Positions 1-10,216 of a stretch of 15,062 nt of DNA are shown here, piece by piece. Source of the stretch: Ichthyophonus hoferi (Eukaryota; Opisthokonta; Ichthyosporea; Ichthyophonida; Ichthyophonidae); NCBI GenBank assembly GCA_002751075.1, contig NAOQ01000236.1, positions 76,327 to 91,388 of the forward strand, written 5' to 3'. Position 1 is the stretch's first letter; each line of letters starts with the position of its first letter. The notes under the pieces were generated by a model. It saw only the letters and a program-made list of their open reading frames with translations. It was not told the DNA's origin and ran no database searches. The translations under genes and the position numbers were made by a program.

Positions 1-81
<81 letters not shown>
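1..81. repeat. (AAT)27 trinucleotide microsatellite
   Basis: Twenty-seven uninterrupted AAT units run from the window edge to position 81, so the true length is unknown. The tract is in the same reading frame as the first FBXW7-like exon: AAT codons lead through GAC ACA TGT directly into the ATG at 91 with no stop. If translation starts further upstream it would encode polyasparagine. If ATG 91 is the start, it lies in the 5' UTR or an intron. Confidence 0.97.
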
Positions 82-83
<2 letters not shown>

Positions 84-90
84 CACATGT

Positions 91-3000
91 ATGGAGTTAG
101 ATGAAACAACTGCCAATGGAAGTAGTGGACGACTACACACAGGGAAATTTTTATATAGAGATCATTTATCACCAGAGGAAGGGAGAGAAGTTGCTCTTGT
201 TGAACAATCACTTCGGCCTGAGGTAGATTTATGGAATGGGCGGACGGGGAAGCATGTTGATTTGTGGAGAGGGGAAGAAGGAATAGTACTTGTGGTGTAG
301 AAAGAAAGAATAAAGTGTTAAATGTTCCTAGATTGAAGTGGTTGTTTGGGGGCAGGTAGATAGGTAGGTAAGTATTTTTGTAGATATGTATGTAGACTAT
401 ATATAATATCTATAATATCTAGTGTATCAGTATATCACCAGGCTATCCTATCTATTCATTCTTTCTCCTCTCTTCTCTCCCTGTCTGCTTTCCCTTCTTC
501 CCCTTCTCTCTCTTCTCTCTCTGTATTACACTCACAGCATCGACTGTGGCTACAAAGCTTCCAACAATTTACGGAAGAGGAGAGAAATCGAGTGGTAGTT
601 GGTCTCTTATATCGGTGGGTAATTATCATATATAGCTATAGTTATAGTTATAGTAATATAGTTATAGTTATAGTTATGGTATATTTATAGTCATGTATGT
701 ATGGGCCTGTATTTAAGACGTCACTCAGCTATTAAATATACATTGTTCCTAATATGGTAGTATTCTACGTCATTTCAATAGAATGACCTCTTACTCGTCT
801 ATGCTCTTATTGGTCCTCTTTGTCTCTATTTATTGGATATAATATAATATAGCCCGTGTAGGGATATAGGTTTGGATATATCTCTATTAATTCTTATATA
901 CATGTATACTTGTATATCTATCTACATTCTAGCTAACTCATATGTACATATAAGCTGAGATTGTAAAAAAATTCCAATTACAATATTTAAATTAATTGGC
1001 TGGCAGTGAAGGTTTACGTAATCTCTTAGAGTGGATAGGTTACTTAACCCAATAAGAGGCAATGTTTTATAATTAAAGTACCTGAATTATTGGTGGAACC
1101 CGGGTATTTATAAAAGTTCTTACTAATGTAATCATGGCAGATGTCAATTGGAGCAGGTGCGAATTCTCAATATACATACAAGGTGGATGATTGGCTGATG
1201 TCGTACTCTAGACGTGTCTATTGGTTACTATCCATTTATTTCTTTTGTTTATTGGATGAGTTATATCATAGGAATATAGTTGTGTAGGGTAATTGATAGA
1301 GGTATAGTACTACTAAAGGGAATTACTCGGTGCTTGTAGATTATAATGGAAAGATATATGGTGTTGCATTGTATTGCATTGCAATGTTTTAGGTTATTTT
1401 ATTGTATTGTGTTGGATTATAATGGTTGCCCTAGTGTATATGTTTATATGTTCTCCTACTCTTTTACACGTACCTAGATAAATGAATATATATGTATAAT
1501 ATATATATAAGATAATAGCGTATAATATACTATATTGTATTATATTATATTTTATTATAATATAATACAATACTATACTATACTATACAATACAAGGAAA
1601 TACAATACAATACAATACACTACAATACACTAAAATTCCTCTGACATACGCTACGCGTGCTTTTTTCAGGGCTCTATTAAAGCGAGACTTCCTTCTGTTA
1701 CTTCCCTCGGAGCTAGTATTCTACCTGCTCTCCTTCCTAGATGCTAAGAGTCTATGTGCATGTGCCCTGGTCAGTACAACCTGGAGGCGTTATGCTGAAG
1801 ATAACTCGTATGTTATGTTGTTGTTTATTTCTATTACTTTCTTGTATATGCATATCTATGTGTCTATATATCTTTTTCTTTTTCTCTCTTTTTCTTTCAC
1901 TACTAATGTAGTTTTAATATATATCTATATTTGATTTTGACGTAAACCTTAATAGGTCCCTACAGATGAAAATGTGCCAAGTCATGATGCTTATTATATA
2001 TATCACGCTATATCTATAAGACCCTATATTATACTATTCTCTACTCCACTATACTGTTACATATACCCTTTCCCCTCTCCCACCCACATAGTCGTTTTTT
2101 TTTTTTGTTGTGTATTAGTAAGTGCATGTAATTGGTTCAATTTCTTTCTAATCTACCGATCATTTACAGGACTTAAATGTAAAAAAAATCTAGATTTGAA
2201 AAAACTTTATTCTTTTAATATATTTGACCAATCAATTGGATTTATTGCAATTTTTGCTTTACATTTTTTGCACCATCATACCCATGATCTCAAGCCACTC
2301 AAATCCGCCGGTTAAATTAAAATTTTACGTATCTTTATTTTACACACCCAAAATTACCAGCATGCTTTGTATTGTTGTGTCTTTCTTTCTCTTTCCCTCT
2401 TCCATAATACCACATATGGGACTAATACATATATATACTATCATACATACCTATACTAACCTACCCACCTTACTGTGTAGGTTATGGAAGGGCAACTATG
2501 AATCCCATATGAAAGATGACATTACAACACCACTACCTACATTACCCTCGGGAAAGAATCCGTGGAAAAAGATGTATATGAAAAGGATGAGGCTAGAGAG
2601 TAACTGGCGCCATGGAAGATGTAGTACAAAGACACTAAACGGGCACGAGTACGTTGTAGTTACGGAGAGGGAGAAATGATATAGTTGTGGTTGTGGTTGT
2701 GGTTGTAGCTATGGTTATGGTTATGAACCACCTTTTGGGTCTTTGGTCTGTATTTTCATCTGCCTAGTATCTAATACTATAGAGCATAGCTTAACATATT
2801 ATAATATAACATGCCACTATACCGTTGATAGTTTTATACAGTTGTTTACGGCAGTAATAATGGGAATACATATATATATATATATATGAGTACGTTAATA
2901 ATACAGCCTCTTACCATTGCCTGCGCATGATCTTACAGTGAGAATGTGATTACCTATCTGTGTTTCGATGAAGATAAGATCGTCAGTGGGTCGGATGACT

Positions 3001-6000
3001 GCACACTCAAGGTAGGTTCCATTCATGTCACACACTTTCATCCTCTCCCCCTCTCTCCCCCTCTCTCTCCTATACTATTTCTTTCTTTCTTTCATCACCC
3101 TGTCTTCTTTTTAGCAATACACGAATGTCTGTTTTATGTAGTGTATATATGTATGTGAGTGTGTCGAGATATAGAATATAGTATGATAGAATAGGATGTG
3201 ACATCATGATTATTACTACTGGTACTCTTATTACTATTCTTATTATTATTATTATATCCTATTATACCTTATTATATCTTATTATTCCTAATATATCTTA
3301 TTGTAGTCTGCAGTCACCCTTCTGTTCCTTCCTCTCGGTTATACCTTACCCTCCATCGTGTTAGAGGCATTACATTTTTATTTACCCATATATATTTACT
3401 TTGAAATGAGCACATACTATCATACTATCATACACATATATCATCATATTATCGTCCTATTATATCAACACATACACATACTACCATCCCCTACAGATAT
3501 GGGATTTAAAGACTGGGAAGTGTCGCCACACACTGGAAGGCCATAGGGGAGGAGTATGGAGCTGTCATGTGGAGAATACTACTATAGTGTCTGGATCTAC
3601 TGATCGCACTGTTAAGGTACGCAATGTGGTTGGCTCTCCTGTCTGTTCCTAGATCTAAATTTGCTTCCATCCAATCAGGTTATATCTATTATATTTATCT
3701 CATTTATGTGTTCATGATAATATGTGCATGCCTCACTTAATTATCACTCATCAATTAATTAATTAACTTTGGTCAATTGAATACAAGCATATGCTAAAAG
3801 CAGTTATTTCAACCTATTATCTTTATATCTAATAGAAATGCGAATTATTGATTGGTTCCGATATTTGTGATTGATTTGATTGATTCAGACATAGAGGGGA
3901 CATATACGCGTACTACATGTACGTACCTATATATTTGGTATACTAGATTTTATTATAATGTAATATAATACAATCCAATGGTATGGTATGTTATACTATG
4001 CTATAATATACTGTATTAAAGCATGTAAGGATTGTGCACCATTCTATCTACCGTACACGTATACATTAATTTGTATGTTTTAATTTCTACAACCAGTATA
4101 GAATAGCAACACCTTATTATATCCCCTGTTAAAACTACCAAACAATAACCATTGGTCTGTTATAAGGTTATACCATAAGAAGTGGATTATATATTATGTC
4201 GTGTTTAAATATTTCTAACTCTAGATATATTGGCTTGATTTACTTAGGTTGCCCAATCAACTTGTAAACCAATCAGATGTTAAGATAAAAATGCTTTAGC
4301 AACAGAGAAATGATGTGATATCATGCTGCCTCATAAGATAGCAGAGTCTCTGCATAGCACGAATATACATACACAATACTTACCTACCCCTATACCCTGT
4401 AGATATGGGACAGCATCACAGGGCAATGTGTACGGACCTTTGAAGGGCATGCTAGCACAGTGCGGTGTCTCCATCTAGTGGCCGGCATCCTAGTGAGTGG
4501 ATCGCGTGATACTACCTTGAGAGTGTGGGATATGGCCCAGGGCACCCTATTACATGTATTAAGGTAGGCACTCTGCTCTGGGTAATGGTAGTATACACTA
4601 CACTATACACTCTACACTAGGTTATACTATTATACTAGGTACTGATAGTATACACTATCATACCCACTCTAACCTCAATCTACGTCATCCCAACCCACCT
4701 AATCCAATCATAATGCATAGAGGTCATACGGCAGCTGTACGCTGTGTGCAATTTGATGGACGACTTATTGTAAGCGGATCGTATGATCATAACTTGAGAG
4801 GTATGTAGTGTAGTATAGTATAGTATAGTATAACACATATAGTATAGTATAGCATAGTATAGTATAGTATAGTATAATATATATAATATAGTATAGATAA
4901 TATAGCATGATGTTGTATAGTATAGTATAGTATAATATAGTATATATAATATAGTATAGATAATATAGCATGATGTTGTATAGCATAGCATAGTATCTTA
5001 TATACCAACTATCATACATGCATGCATATCTATTTCCATATTACTATAAATGGACAATTGAAAAGATATTTGATTGGGCCTAACGGGAGATGGGGACAGT
5101 TTGGGATGCTAAAACTGGCAACTGTTTGCATGTTCTTCACGGCCATACCCAGAAGATTTATTCCATGCAGTTTGATGGAAACATTGTGGTTAGGTGAGTT
5201 ATTTGGGTGCTGTGATATGGTAAGATTTGGCAAGGTATATCAAGGTATAGTAGAATGTGCTAATGTTGTGGAGGATAGTGGAGTAAAGTATAGTATAGGG
5301 CAGGGTAAATAGAGATAGATAAGGAAACAAGGACTTTTCTTTTATAGTTGGATAGATAGACCTAAGACATGAACAGGCTGTGAAAGGACAGCCTATGGTT
5401 ATTTATTAATATTATAATACCATCGTGCATGTATATATATACATTATTTATATACGACAGCAATGATTGGTATTAATGATTTGTTGATCATCTTATTGGG
5501 CGAGCTTGACGGTATCAATCGCATGATGCAAAATTATGACTAAAAGAGAGAACTTATAGATAGTTATATATAGATAGGTAGATAGGTAGGTAGATACATA
5601 CTGTCGAATCTTGCTATGCCAATCACAATTATAGTTATGTGTACATTCCTTCTCTTAAGGCTATCCAATAGAAACACATTTCTCTTACCTACCTACCAAT
5701 CTAACCCCCGTCTTCCTACCTGATTGCCAAGGGCCTAATACATGATGGGTTTTCACAGTGGGTCTTTGGATACCACCATTCGGGTGTGGGACGTTCATTC
5801 AGGTCTATGCATGCACGTGCTTACAGGGCATACGTCATTGGTTGGGCTGATGCAGTTACGAGGCAATATATTAGTGTCGGGCAATGCTGACAAGACCCTC
5901 AAGGTGTGGAATGTAAAGACAGGTACGTAAAGCTAGAGATACAATGTGTATGTACACATATATCTATCTATCTATATATCTATATATGTCTCCCTTTAGG

Positions 6001-7881
6001 TCTTTACATTCCACATACATACATACATACATACATACATTCATACATTTACATATATATACTCACACATACCCCTCCCTCTCTCCCTTTCTCCCTCTTT
6101 CTCCCTGCCTACCTTCCTACAGGGGAATGCTTGCACACGATGGTGGGTCATGACAATGCAGTGACCTGTGTACAGTTTGATCGCGATTGGGTAGTTAGTG
6201 GATCGATGGATGGCACCCTACGACTATGGGATATTAAAACTGGTATGATACATGATACAGCATACATGATACATAGACTGTGGTGTGTAGTGTATAGTGT
6301 ATACTGTGTACTGTGGGCTGGTTGTTATACTGTTGTTCTCTCTCTCCTTCCTCTAGGGTACTTGTACCTGTTTGTATCTGTTATTTGTTGTTCTTTCTCT
6401 ATCTCTCTTCCTTTTACTATTACTATTCAATTCCCTGGTTGTTGTCATAAACGAAATGGAATGTAGAATTGTATTCAGCCTTCCTAGTTCTTCCTAATTT
6501 GGCTATGCTATTGAGTTCTGGATTGGATTCCATAGACATAGAGTAACCTATGAGAGACTTTGTTTGCTGAGATATGCTAGAGACCACGTGATGTGTTGTT
6601 TTTAATTGGTGTACAGTATGATAGTATCGTGTTATTCTCTTCCTCTCTTTCTCTTCCTTGAAAGCAGTATCATGTAGGATGTATGCTCCGTTGCTATGGT
6701 AACTTACTAATTACTTATCATATACTTCATTAGGTCATTTCTCACTTTGAGATGAGCTCTTACTGGTATGCTTAGAATAAATTAGTATAAACGAGTCATT
6801 ATATCTCTGTTAATTATTTATTAATTCAGAATTAATTGAATAGTAATTAAGTATTATTCGGTGTTTGTCGGAATTAGGACTCCTAATTTATATTCGTGTT
6901 CATTAGAAATGTGTATTCCTGTATATAAGATAATAGAGTACAATAAAATATAATACAATAAAATATACTGATTCATATCTGCGTACCTGTAAGTAATTTA
7001 TTATATTGTAGATGTATATTATACTATACTGAATGATCAACAGTGATAGTAAGTCTCTATCGTCCCGTCTCTGTCCTTAGTCTGGTATTATATAATCATA
7101 CAACCAGGACTACATTATATCCCTATTACCTATTACACGCTCTTGATATCCTTTCACTGCAAGTATATTATATTATTATTATTATTATTATTATATATGG
7201 TTGTATATGTGTATAGGTCACTCACTACATTTTATTATTATAGGTCGTCAGATACGCGAACTCCTAAACATAGGAGAGCATGGTGTGGTGTGGAGGGTCC
7301 AGTATACCGACACTAAGATTGTGTGTGCAGTCAGAGCTGCCAACAGGTAGGTGGAGATGCCTCCTACCCTATTGGTCTATGTCATCTCTCCCTTCCTATT
7401 GATCTCTATATACATATCGTCTCCTGTGGAATCACCCCTTTCCCCTGATTAGGCTCACAGTATGTGTATATGTAGTATATTCATACCATTTTATAGTGTG
7501 TCTGAGATGTCAATATACTTAGCGGCTTGATGCATTATATGCACTGCATTGACCTATCTGCTATCCTTATCCTACACATCTACTCATCACACACCCTACT
7601 CACAAACAAAGAACGAACTAAAACTGATAAAACCAAATAGTACCTATTAGTTGGCTATACTATACCAATGCATATTCCTCTAGATAAACTATATGTAGAA
7701 TAGGTAGGGGAGGATAGTTACTTACAGTTGCTTACCTTATACCTTTCCACATTTCCCGATACATAGCAATGAAGCCAAACTTCAGATCCTGGACTTTGAC
7801 GACGAGTGCTATGAGATGAATGAGAGGGACCGTCTAGAAAGACATGACGAAAATATGACTGGAGAACACCTTGCTGTCTGA
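91..7881 (+). CDS. FBXW7: F-box/WD40 protein, FBXW7/CDC4 orthologue (14 visible exons)
   Basis: This is the substrate receptor of an SCF (SKP1-CUL1-F-box) ubiquitin ligase. Family members bind phosphorylated degrons, for example in cyclin E, Myc and Notch, and deliver them for ubiquitination. Splicing the exons from ATG 91 gives 528 residues. Residues 1-44 are not recognisable. Residues 45-88 match the dimerisation segment (WLQSF...EEER). The F-box is at about 89-133 (RDFLLLLPSEL...DNSLW). Eight WD40 blades span about 178-505. Against human FBXW7 the blade region runs without indels at a constant offset of 194 from W425 to Y545. Residues equivalent to W425, R441, R465, R479, R505, Y519 and Y545 are all present (W231, R247, R271, R285, R311, Y325, Y351). 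The protein continues about 22 residues past the human C-terminus. The long N-terminus of known isoforms is missing or lies upstream of the window. Family assignment is very secure; the first exon and start are tentative. Confidence 0.95.
637..690. repeat. TATAGT-type simple repeat in intron 2
   Basis: Short imperfect units of TATAGT/TATAGTAA follow the donor of the 538-614 exon. It is intronic low-complexity sequence with no sign of coding. Confidence 0.7.
1141..1182 (+). other. FBXW7: 42-nt microexon of the FBXW7-like gene
   Basis: This exon lies between ATGGCAG and a GTGGAT donor, phase 2 on both sides. It supplies the residues joining the dimerisation segment to the F-box. With it, the stretch from a Cys to the RDF of the F-box is 21 residues, exactly as I recall for human FBXW7 (C-E-P-T-Q-V-K versus C-Q-L-E-Q-V-R here). 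Without it the frame still closes but about 14 residues of linker are lost. Length, phase and the CxxxQV[KR] match together make it convincing. Confidence 0.85.
1533..1572. repeat. 17-bp perfect inverted repeat in intron 3
   Basis: Positions 1533-1549 and 1556-1572 are exact reverse complements around a 6-nt loop, all AT-rich. The element sits in a broader stretch of TATAC/TACAA simple repeats about 100 nt upstream of the F-box exon. It could form a hairpin in the pre-mRNA or simply reflect slippage in AT-rich DNA. Confidence 0.7.
2870..2887. repeat. (TA)n microsatellite in intron 5
   Basis: About nine TA dinucleotides lie about 50 nt upstream of the acceptor at 2937-2938. It is an ordinary intronic microsatellite. 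Confidence 0.85.
3040..3091. repeat. Pyrimidine-rich (CT/CCCT) tract in intron 6
   Basis: A nearly pure C/T run made of CTCTCCCC-like units begins about 30 nt after the donor at 3012. It is distant from the acceptor at 3496, so it is not that site's polypyrimidine tract. Confidence 0.7.
4804..4997. repeat. TATAG-type repeat with a duplicated 40-bp block
   Basis: Most of intron 9 is built from TATAG/CATAG/TAATA units. Within it, 4881-4920 and 4944-4983 are identical over 40 nt and lie 63 nt apart, indicating a recent tandem duplication. Long Tyr/Ile/Leu-rich open frames on the minus strand here are artefacts of the repeat. Confidence 0.9.
6013..6040. repeat. (CATA)n microsatellite in intron 11
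   Basis: About seven CATA units, followed by further imperfect CATA and CT-rich sequence up to the acceptor at 6122. Confidence 0.85.
7171..7193. repeat. (ATT)n microsatellite in intron 12
   Basis: An uninterrupted run of TAT/ATT triplets lies about 50 nt upstream of the acceptor at 7243. A weaker ATT run lies at about 3237-3256 in intron 6. Confidence 0.85.
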
Positions 7882-9442
7882 TTTAATTCAATTATTTCTT
7901 TTGTACTGAAGTATCTATATCTATTCTACCATTTCCGATCTTTACAATCTCCGTAGCAGTTGGTTGTTCATTTTCGCATTCTTTTTTGTTTTATTTTTTT
8001 ATTTATTTTTTGAAAAAAATATTCTTGCTTGTAAAACAGGTAAGTTATGTTTTACCTACACTTGTACCTATACCTTGGGCCATTATATTCTAGGATATCT
8101 AGGGGGTTGCTCTGTGTATTTCATAATAACTGTGTGGTTGAAGTTACTATGGTGATATATTGTATTTGGATTGGATTGGTCAAGTCGTTAATGGAACTTA
8201 GTGAAATCCAATCTTATGAATCAGACAAGTTAATAAGTAATGTAATGTCTATTTTAGGTATAATTCCCTGAATGACGTAGGTTTAAAGTGCGCCCTAAAC
8301 CAATAGGATGGTGCATATTCTACTTTATTTTGGACCAACCCGAGTCTGCACGAGTAGATTTGCTTTCGGTGTTTTATATATATATTCTGTATAAGTATAT
8401 AGTGATTTTTTCTGTTATAATGTCAATAATCTCTAGACCAATCCCTATACATATATATACATACATGCCCCGGAGGTAGTAGAGCGGCCAAGAACGTGTC
8501 TTGATGTAATAAAGTAATACTAGGAAATAAAGCAATAATTAAAGACATTGGCTGGCTTATAGATTGCACATTCCAAGCATGATTTATTGCCAATAAAACA
8601 CTGGCAAGGTAATTGTACATTAATTATTGGCCTTTGATAAATTGCATTAATTATCCCAGGAAATTAATCGGGTTTTATTGGTCTAGAAAGGCATAATTAG
8701 GGCTATTATAATTTGTACTGTATATGAGAACTTGTACTGTTTTAATACACTAACTGTATATTTATGATCACTTACACAACTTATAGAAAGAATTGCATAC
8801 TGGTTCAATCTTAAAGTGAGATTATTATGCCAGACCAATTAACTGTCGTATTTAACCTGTGTTCTAGTAATTATCGCATTTATCTTGGATAATAATAGAC
8901 AATTACAAGCAGTGAATAAAAATGAAAGTAAAAACTCTTTATTTAATCTTGTTTCAGAATTGAAAACAGAAACGTTTATATAATATAATATACCTTATAT
9001 AGACTAATTAACAACTTAGCATTAGTTAATTAGCCATGACTGATTATATTGACCAATGATGTATATGTATATATGTAGCTATATTTGGCCTAAACCCATT
9101 CTAATTAATAACTCTTCAACACCCATGACTGTTTTACCTGTAATAAAGATTAAAACAACGCGTATTTGAATAGCTGACTTTATAATCTCTGAGACTAAAT
9201 CATTAGTTAATGTAAAATGTAAAAGATGTATTACTACATACACCCAATTTAATACTCAGGATTTTTCTTTCAATAAAAATAAACCATGGCACATTTAGTA
9301 GATATTCTTATTGGCCTTTCCAGCATCACCTAAACTGGCACTAAGCCAACACAAAAAAGACCTCAAGTAACCTAACCTACTCTAATTTAATTGAATCTCA
9401 TACGATCCAATGAATGAGTGTATAACCTCCAATAAGGCCAAT
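7882..9442. other. Intergenic region between convergent genes, including the FBXW7 3' UTR
   Basis: AT-rich sequence without a convincing coding region. It begins with the 3' UTR of the FBXW7-like gene and a T-rich stretch at about 7980-8026. Several CCAATAA/TTATTGG motifs recur (about 8590, 8625, 8674, 9308, 9430), but I could not define an element from them. Open frames at 7964-8155, 8047-8271 and 8288-8479 have no protein-like composition or splice context. Confidence 0.6.
8506..8511 (+). promoter_or_regulatory. Candidate polyadenylation signal AATAAA
   Basis: This AATAAA lies 625 nt after the FBXW7-like stop codon. A second lies at 8592-8597. In such AT-rich DNA the motif is common by chance, so use of either is a guess. 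Confidence 0.3.
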
Positions 9443-9526
9443 CTATGGCTTCAATATAATTTCCCGGCCCGGCATTATCCTATCAGACCTATCAATCTTG
9501 ACACCTGTCTTACAGGCCCTTATTTC
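9443..9526 (-). CDS. Candidate last exon of the MRPL52-like gene
   Basis: Read on the minus strand, an acceptor (ACCATACAG) at 9528-9527 opens a phase-0 frame of 27 residues ending in TAG at 9445-9443. It is hydrophilic and basic (starts EIRACKTG, ends REIILKP). Joined to the phase-0 donor after 10217 it would give 118 residues in total, close to the 123 of human MRPL52. There is no clear residue match to known C-termini, and an ATTAAA lies about 50 nt further on. A competing choice is 9806-9762 (14 residues), just upstream of an AATAAA at 9750-9745. Neither is proven. Confidence 0.3.
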   Translation of the reverse strand, partial: EIRACKTGVKIDRSDRIMPGREIILKP

Positions 9527-9631
9527 CTGTATGGTTTTTGCAGCAACAGTACATATTGGTATTAGTGTGGTACACAGCCACCAGTCACTAGATATATTAA
9601 AAAGACATCCATTGAAAGTAATGAAAATAAT

Positions 9632-9635
9632 AAAA
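9632..9635 (-). terminator. RNA polymerase III T-run terminator of tRNA-Lys
   Basis: On the minus strand a TTTT run begins three bases after the tRNA 3' end, the usual Pol III stop signal. Confidence 0.8.
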
Positions 9636-9637
9636 CA

Positions 9638-9710
9638 CTCCCGACGTGGGGCTCGAACCCACGACCGCGCGATTAAAAGTCGCGCGCTCTACCATCTGAG
9701 CTAGCCAGGA
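9638..9710 (-). tRNA. tRNA-Lys (anticodon UUU)
   Basis: This 73-nt gene folds into a full cloverleaf: a 7-bp acceptor stem (two G-U type pairs), D arm with AGATGGTA loop, anticodon stem CGCGA/TCGCG, loop CTTTTAA with anticodon TTT at 9677-9675, and a T arm with loop TTCGAGC. The discriminator base is G, as in animal tRNA-Lys. The intragenic A box (9703-9692) and B box (9658-9648) match Pol III consensus, and no intron is present. It decodes AAA/AAG lysine codons. It looks functional rather than the head of a SINE, because the acceptor stem is intact, a T-run follows, and there is no tRNA-unrelated body. It lies on the same strand as the MRPL52-like gene, downstream of exon 3. Confidence 0.97.
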
Positions 9711-10021
9711 AGTTACTTTGAATAATTCAAACTAGAATTCATCGTTTATTTTAAGGGTATATCATGTTTTGTTATGTTGTTTGTGCTTAATGGTTGGTAT
9801 TACAAGCTTGAGATAAGGAATATATCAATAGAAAGAATGTAATTAAATAACACCATGTATCGTGTATATAAAATGATAGTACATAAATGTGTGTATATTA
9901 TGTTACATTACATATAATATACGTATAACATATATATAACTAACTCTGTGGGTACAGGTAGATATATACATTCACATACAATGTATAATAGTAAATGTAT
10001 GTGTAAGACTGCAACTAGGCT

Positions 10022-10116
10022 ATACATACATACATACATACATACATACATACATACATACATACATACATACATACATACATACATACATACATACATA
10101 CATACATACATACATA
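10022..10116. repeat. (ATAC)n / (CATA)n tetranucleotide microsatellite
   Basis: About 95 nt of pure ATAC repeats with an imperfect tail to about 10145. It lies about 70-100 nt past the donor of exon 3 of the MRPL52-like gene. Open frames through it on both strands (Tyr-Val-Cys-Met or His-Thr-Tyr-Ile repeats) are artefacts of the 4-nt period. Confidence 0.97.
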
Positions 10117-10216
10117 AATACATACTATTATACATACTATCATACATATATGCAAACATACAGACATATGTTAATGTTTATATATAGAATTATAATTATG
10201 AGAGAGTGATTAGTAC

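Larger units (their letters stand above)
91..7881 (+). other. FBXW7: Exon-intron map of the FBXW7-like gene
   Basis: Exons: 91-222, 538-614, 1141-1182, 1670-1807, 2481-2648, 2939-3011, 3497-3616, 4403-4563, 4721-4800, 5100-5193, 5759-5922, 6123-6242, 7244-7346, 7767-7881. Every intron starts GT and ends AG, every junction keeps frame, and the total is 1587 nt (529 codons including TGA). Boundaries from 538 onward are supported by protein similarity on both sides. The 222/223 donor (GAG|GTAGAT, phase 0) is supported only by splice signal and frame. Introns range from 157 nt (4564-4720) to 1001 nt (6243-7243). The introns longer than 300 nt hold AT-rich and simple-repeat sequence, and I saw no nested gene in them. 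Confidence 0.9.

Noticed and set aside
223-300. Continuation of the first exon's frame to a TAG at 300
   Set aside because: The frame remains open, but a good donor at 223 in the phase needed by the next exon, and the homology resuming at 538, make read-through unlikely. It cannot be fully excluded because weaker phase-0 donors exist at about 256 and 286.
1974-2315. 113-residue plus-strand open frame
   Set aside because: It lies entirely inside an FBXW7 intron, has a hydrophobic low-complexity composition and resembles no known domain.
4680-5019. Several overlapping minus-strand open frames rich in Tyr, Ile and Leu
   Set aside because: They translate the TATAG-type intronic repeat and overlap true FBXW7 exons on the other strand.
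9498-9704. Open frame of 68 residues on the plus strand
   Set aside because: Its C-terminal half (GARTHDRAIKSRALYHL) is the antisense translation of tRNA-Lys, a well-known spurious protein signature.
9638-9710. tRNA-derived SINE head
   Set aside because: The acceptor stem is intact and a TTTT terminator follows at once, with no tRNA-unrelated body or tail.
9762-9806. Alternative last MRPL52 exon of 14 residues (minus strand)
   Set aside because: It has a phase-0 acceptor and a nearby AATAAA, but gives a protein of only 105 residues with no family likeness. Kept only as a competing option.
9908-10187. Open frames with Tyr-Val-Cys-Met and His-Thr-Tyr-Ile repeats on both strands
   Set aside because: They are products of the ATAC microsatellite, which is open in many frames because of its 4-nt period.
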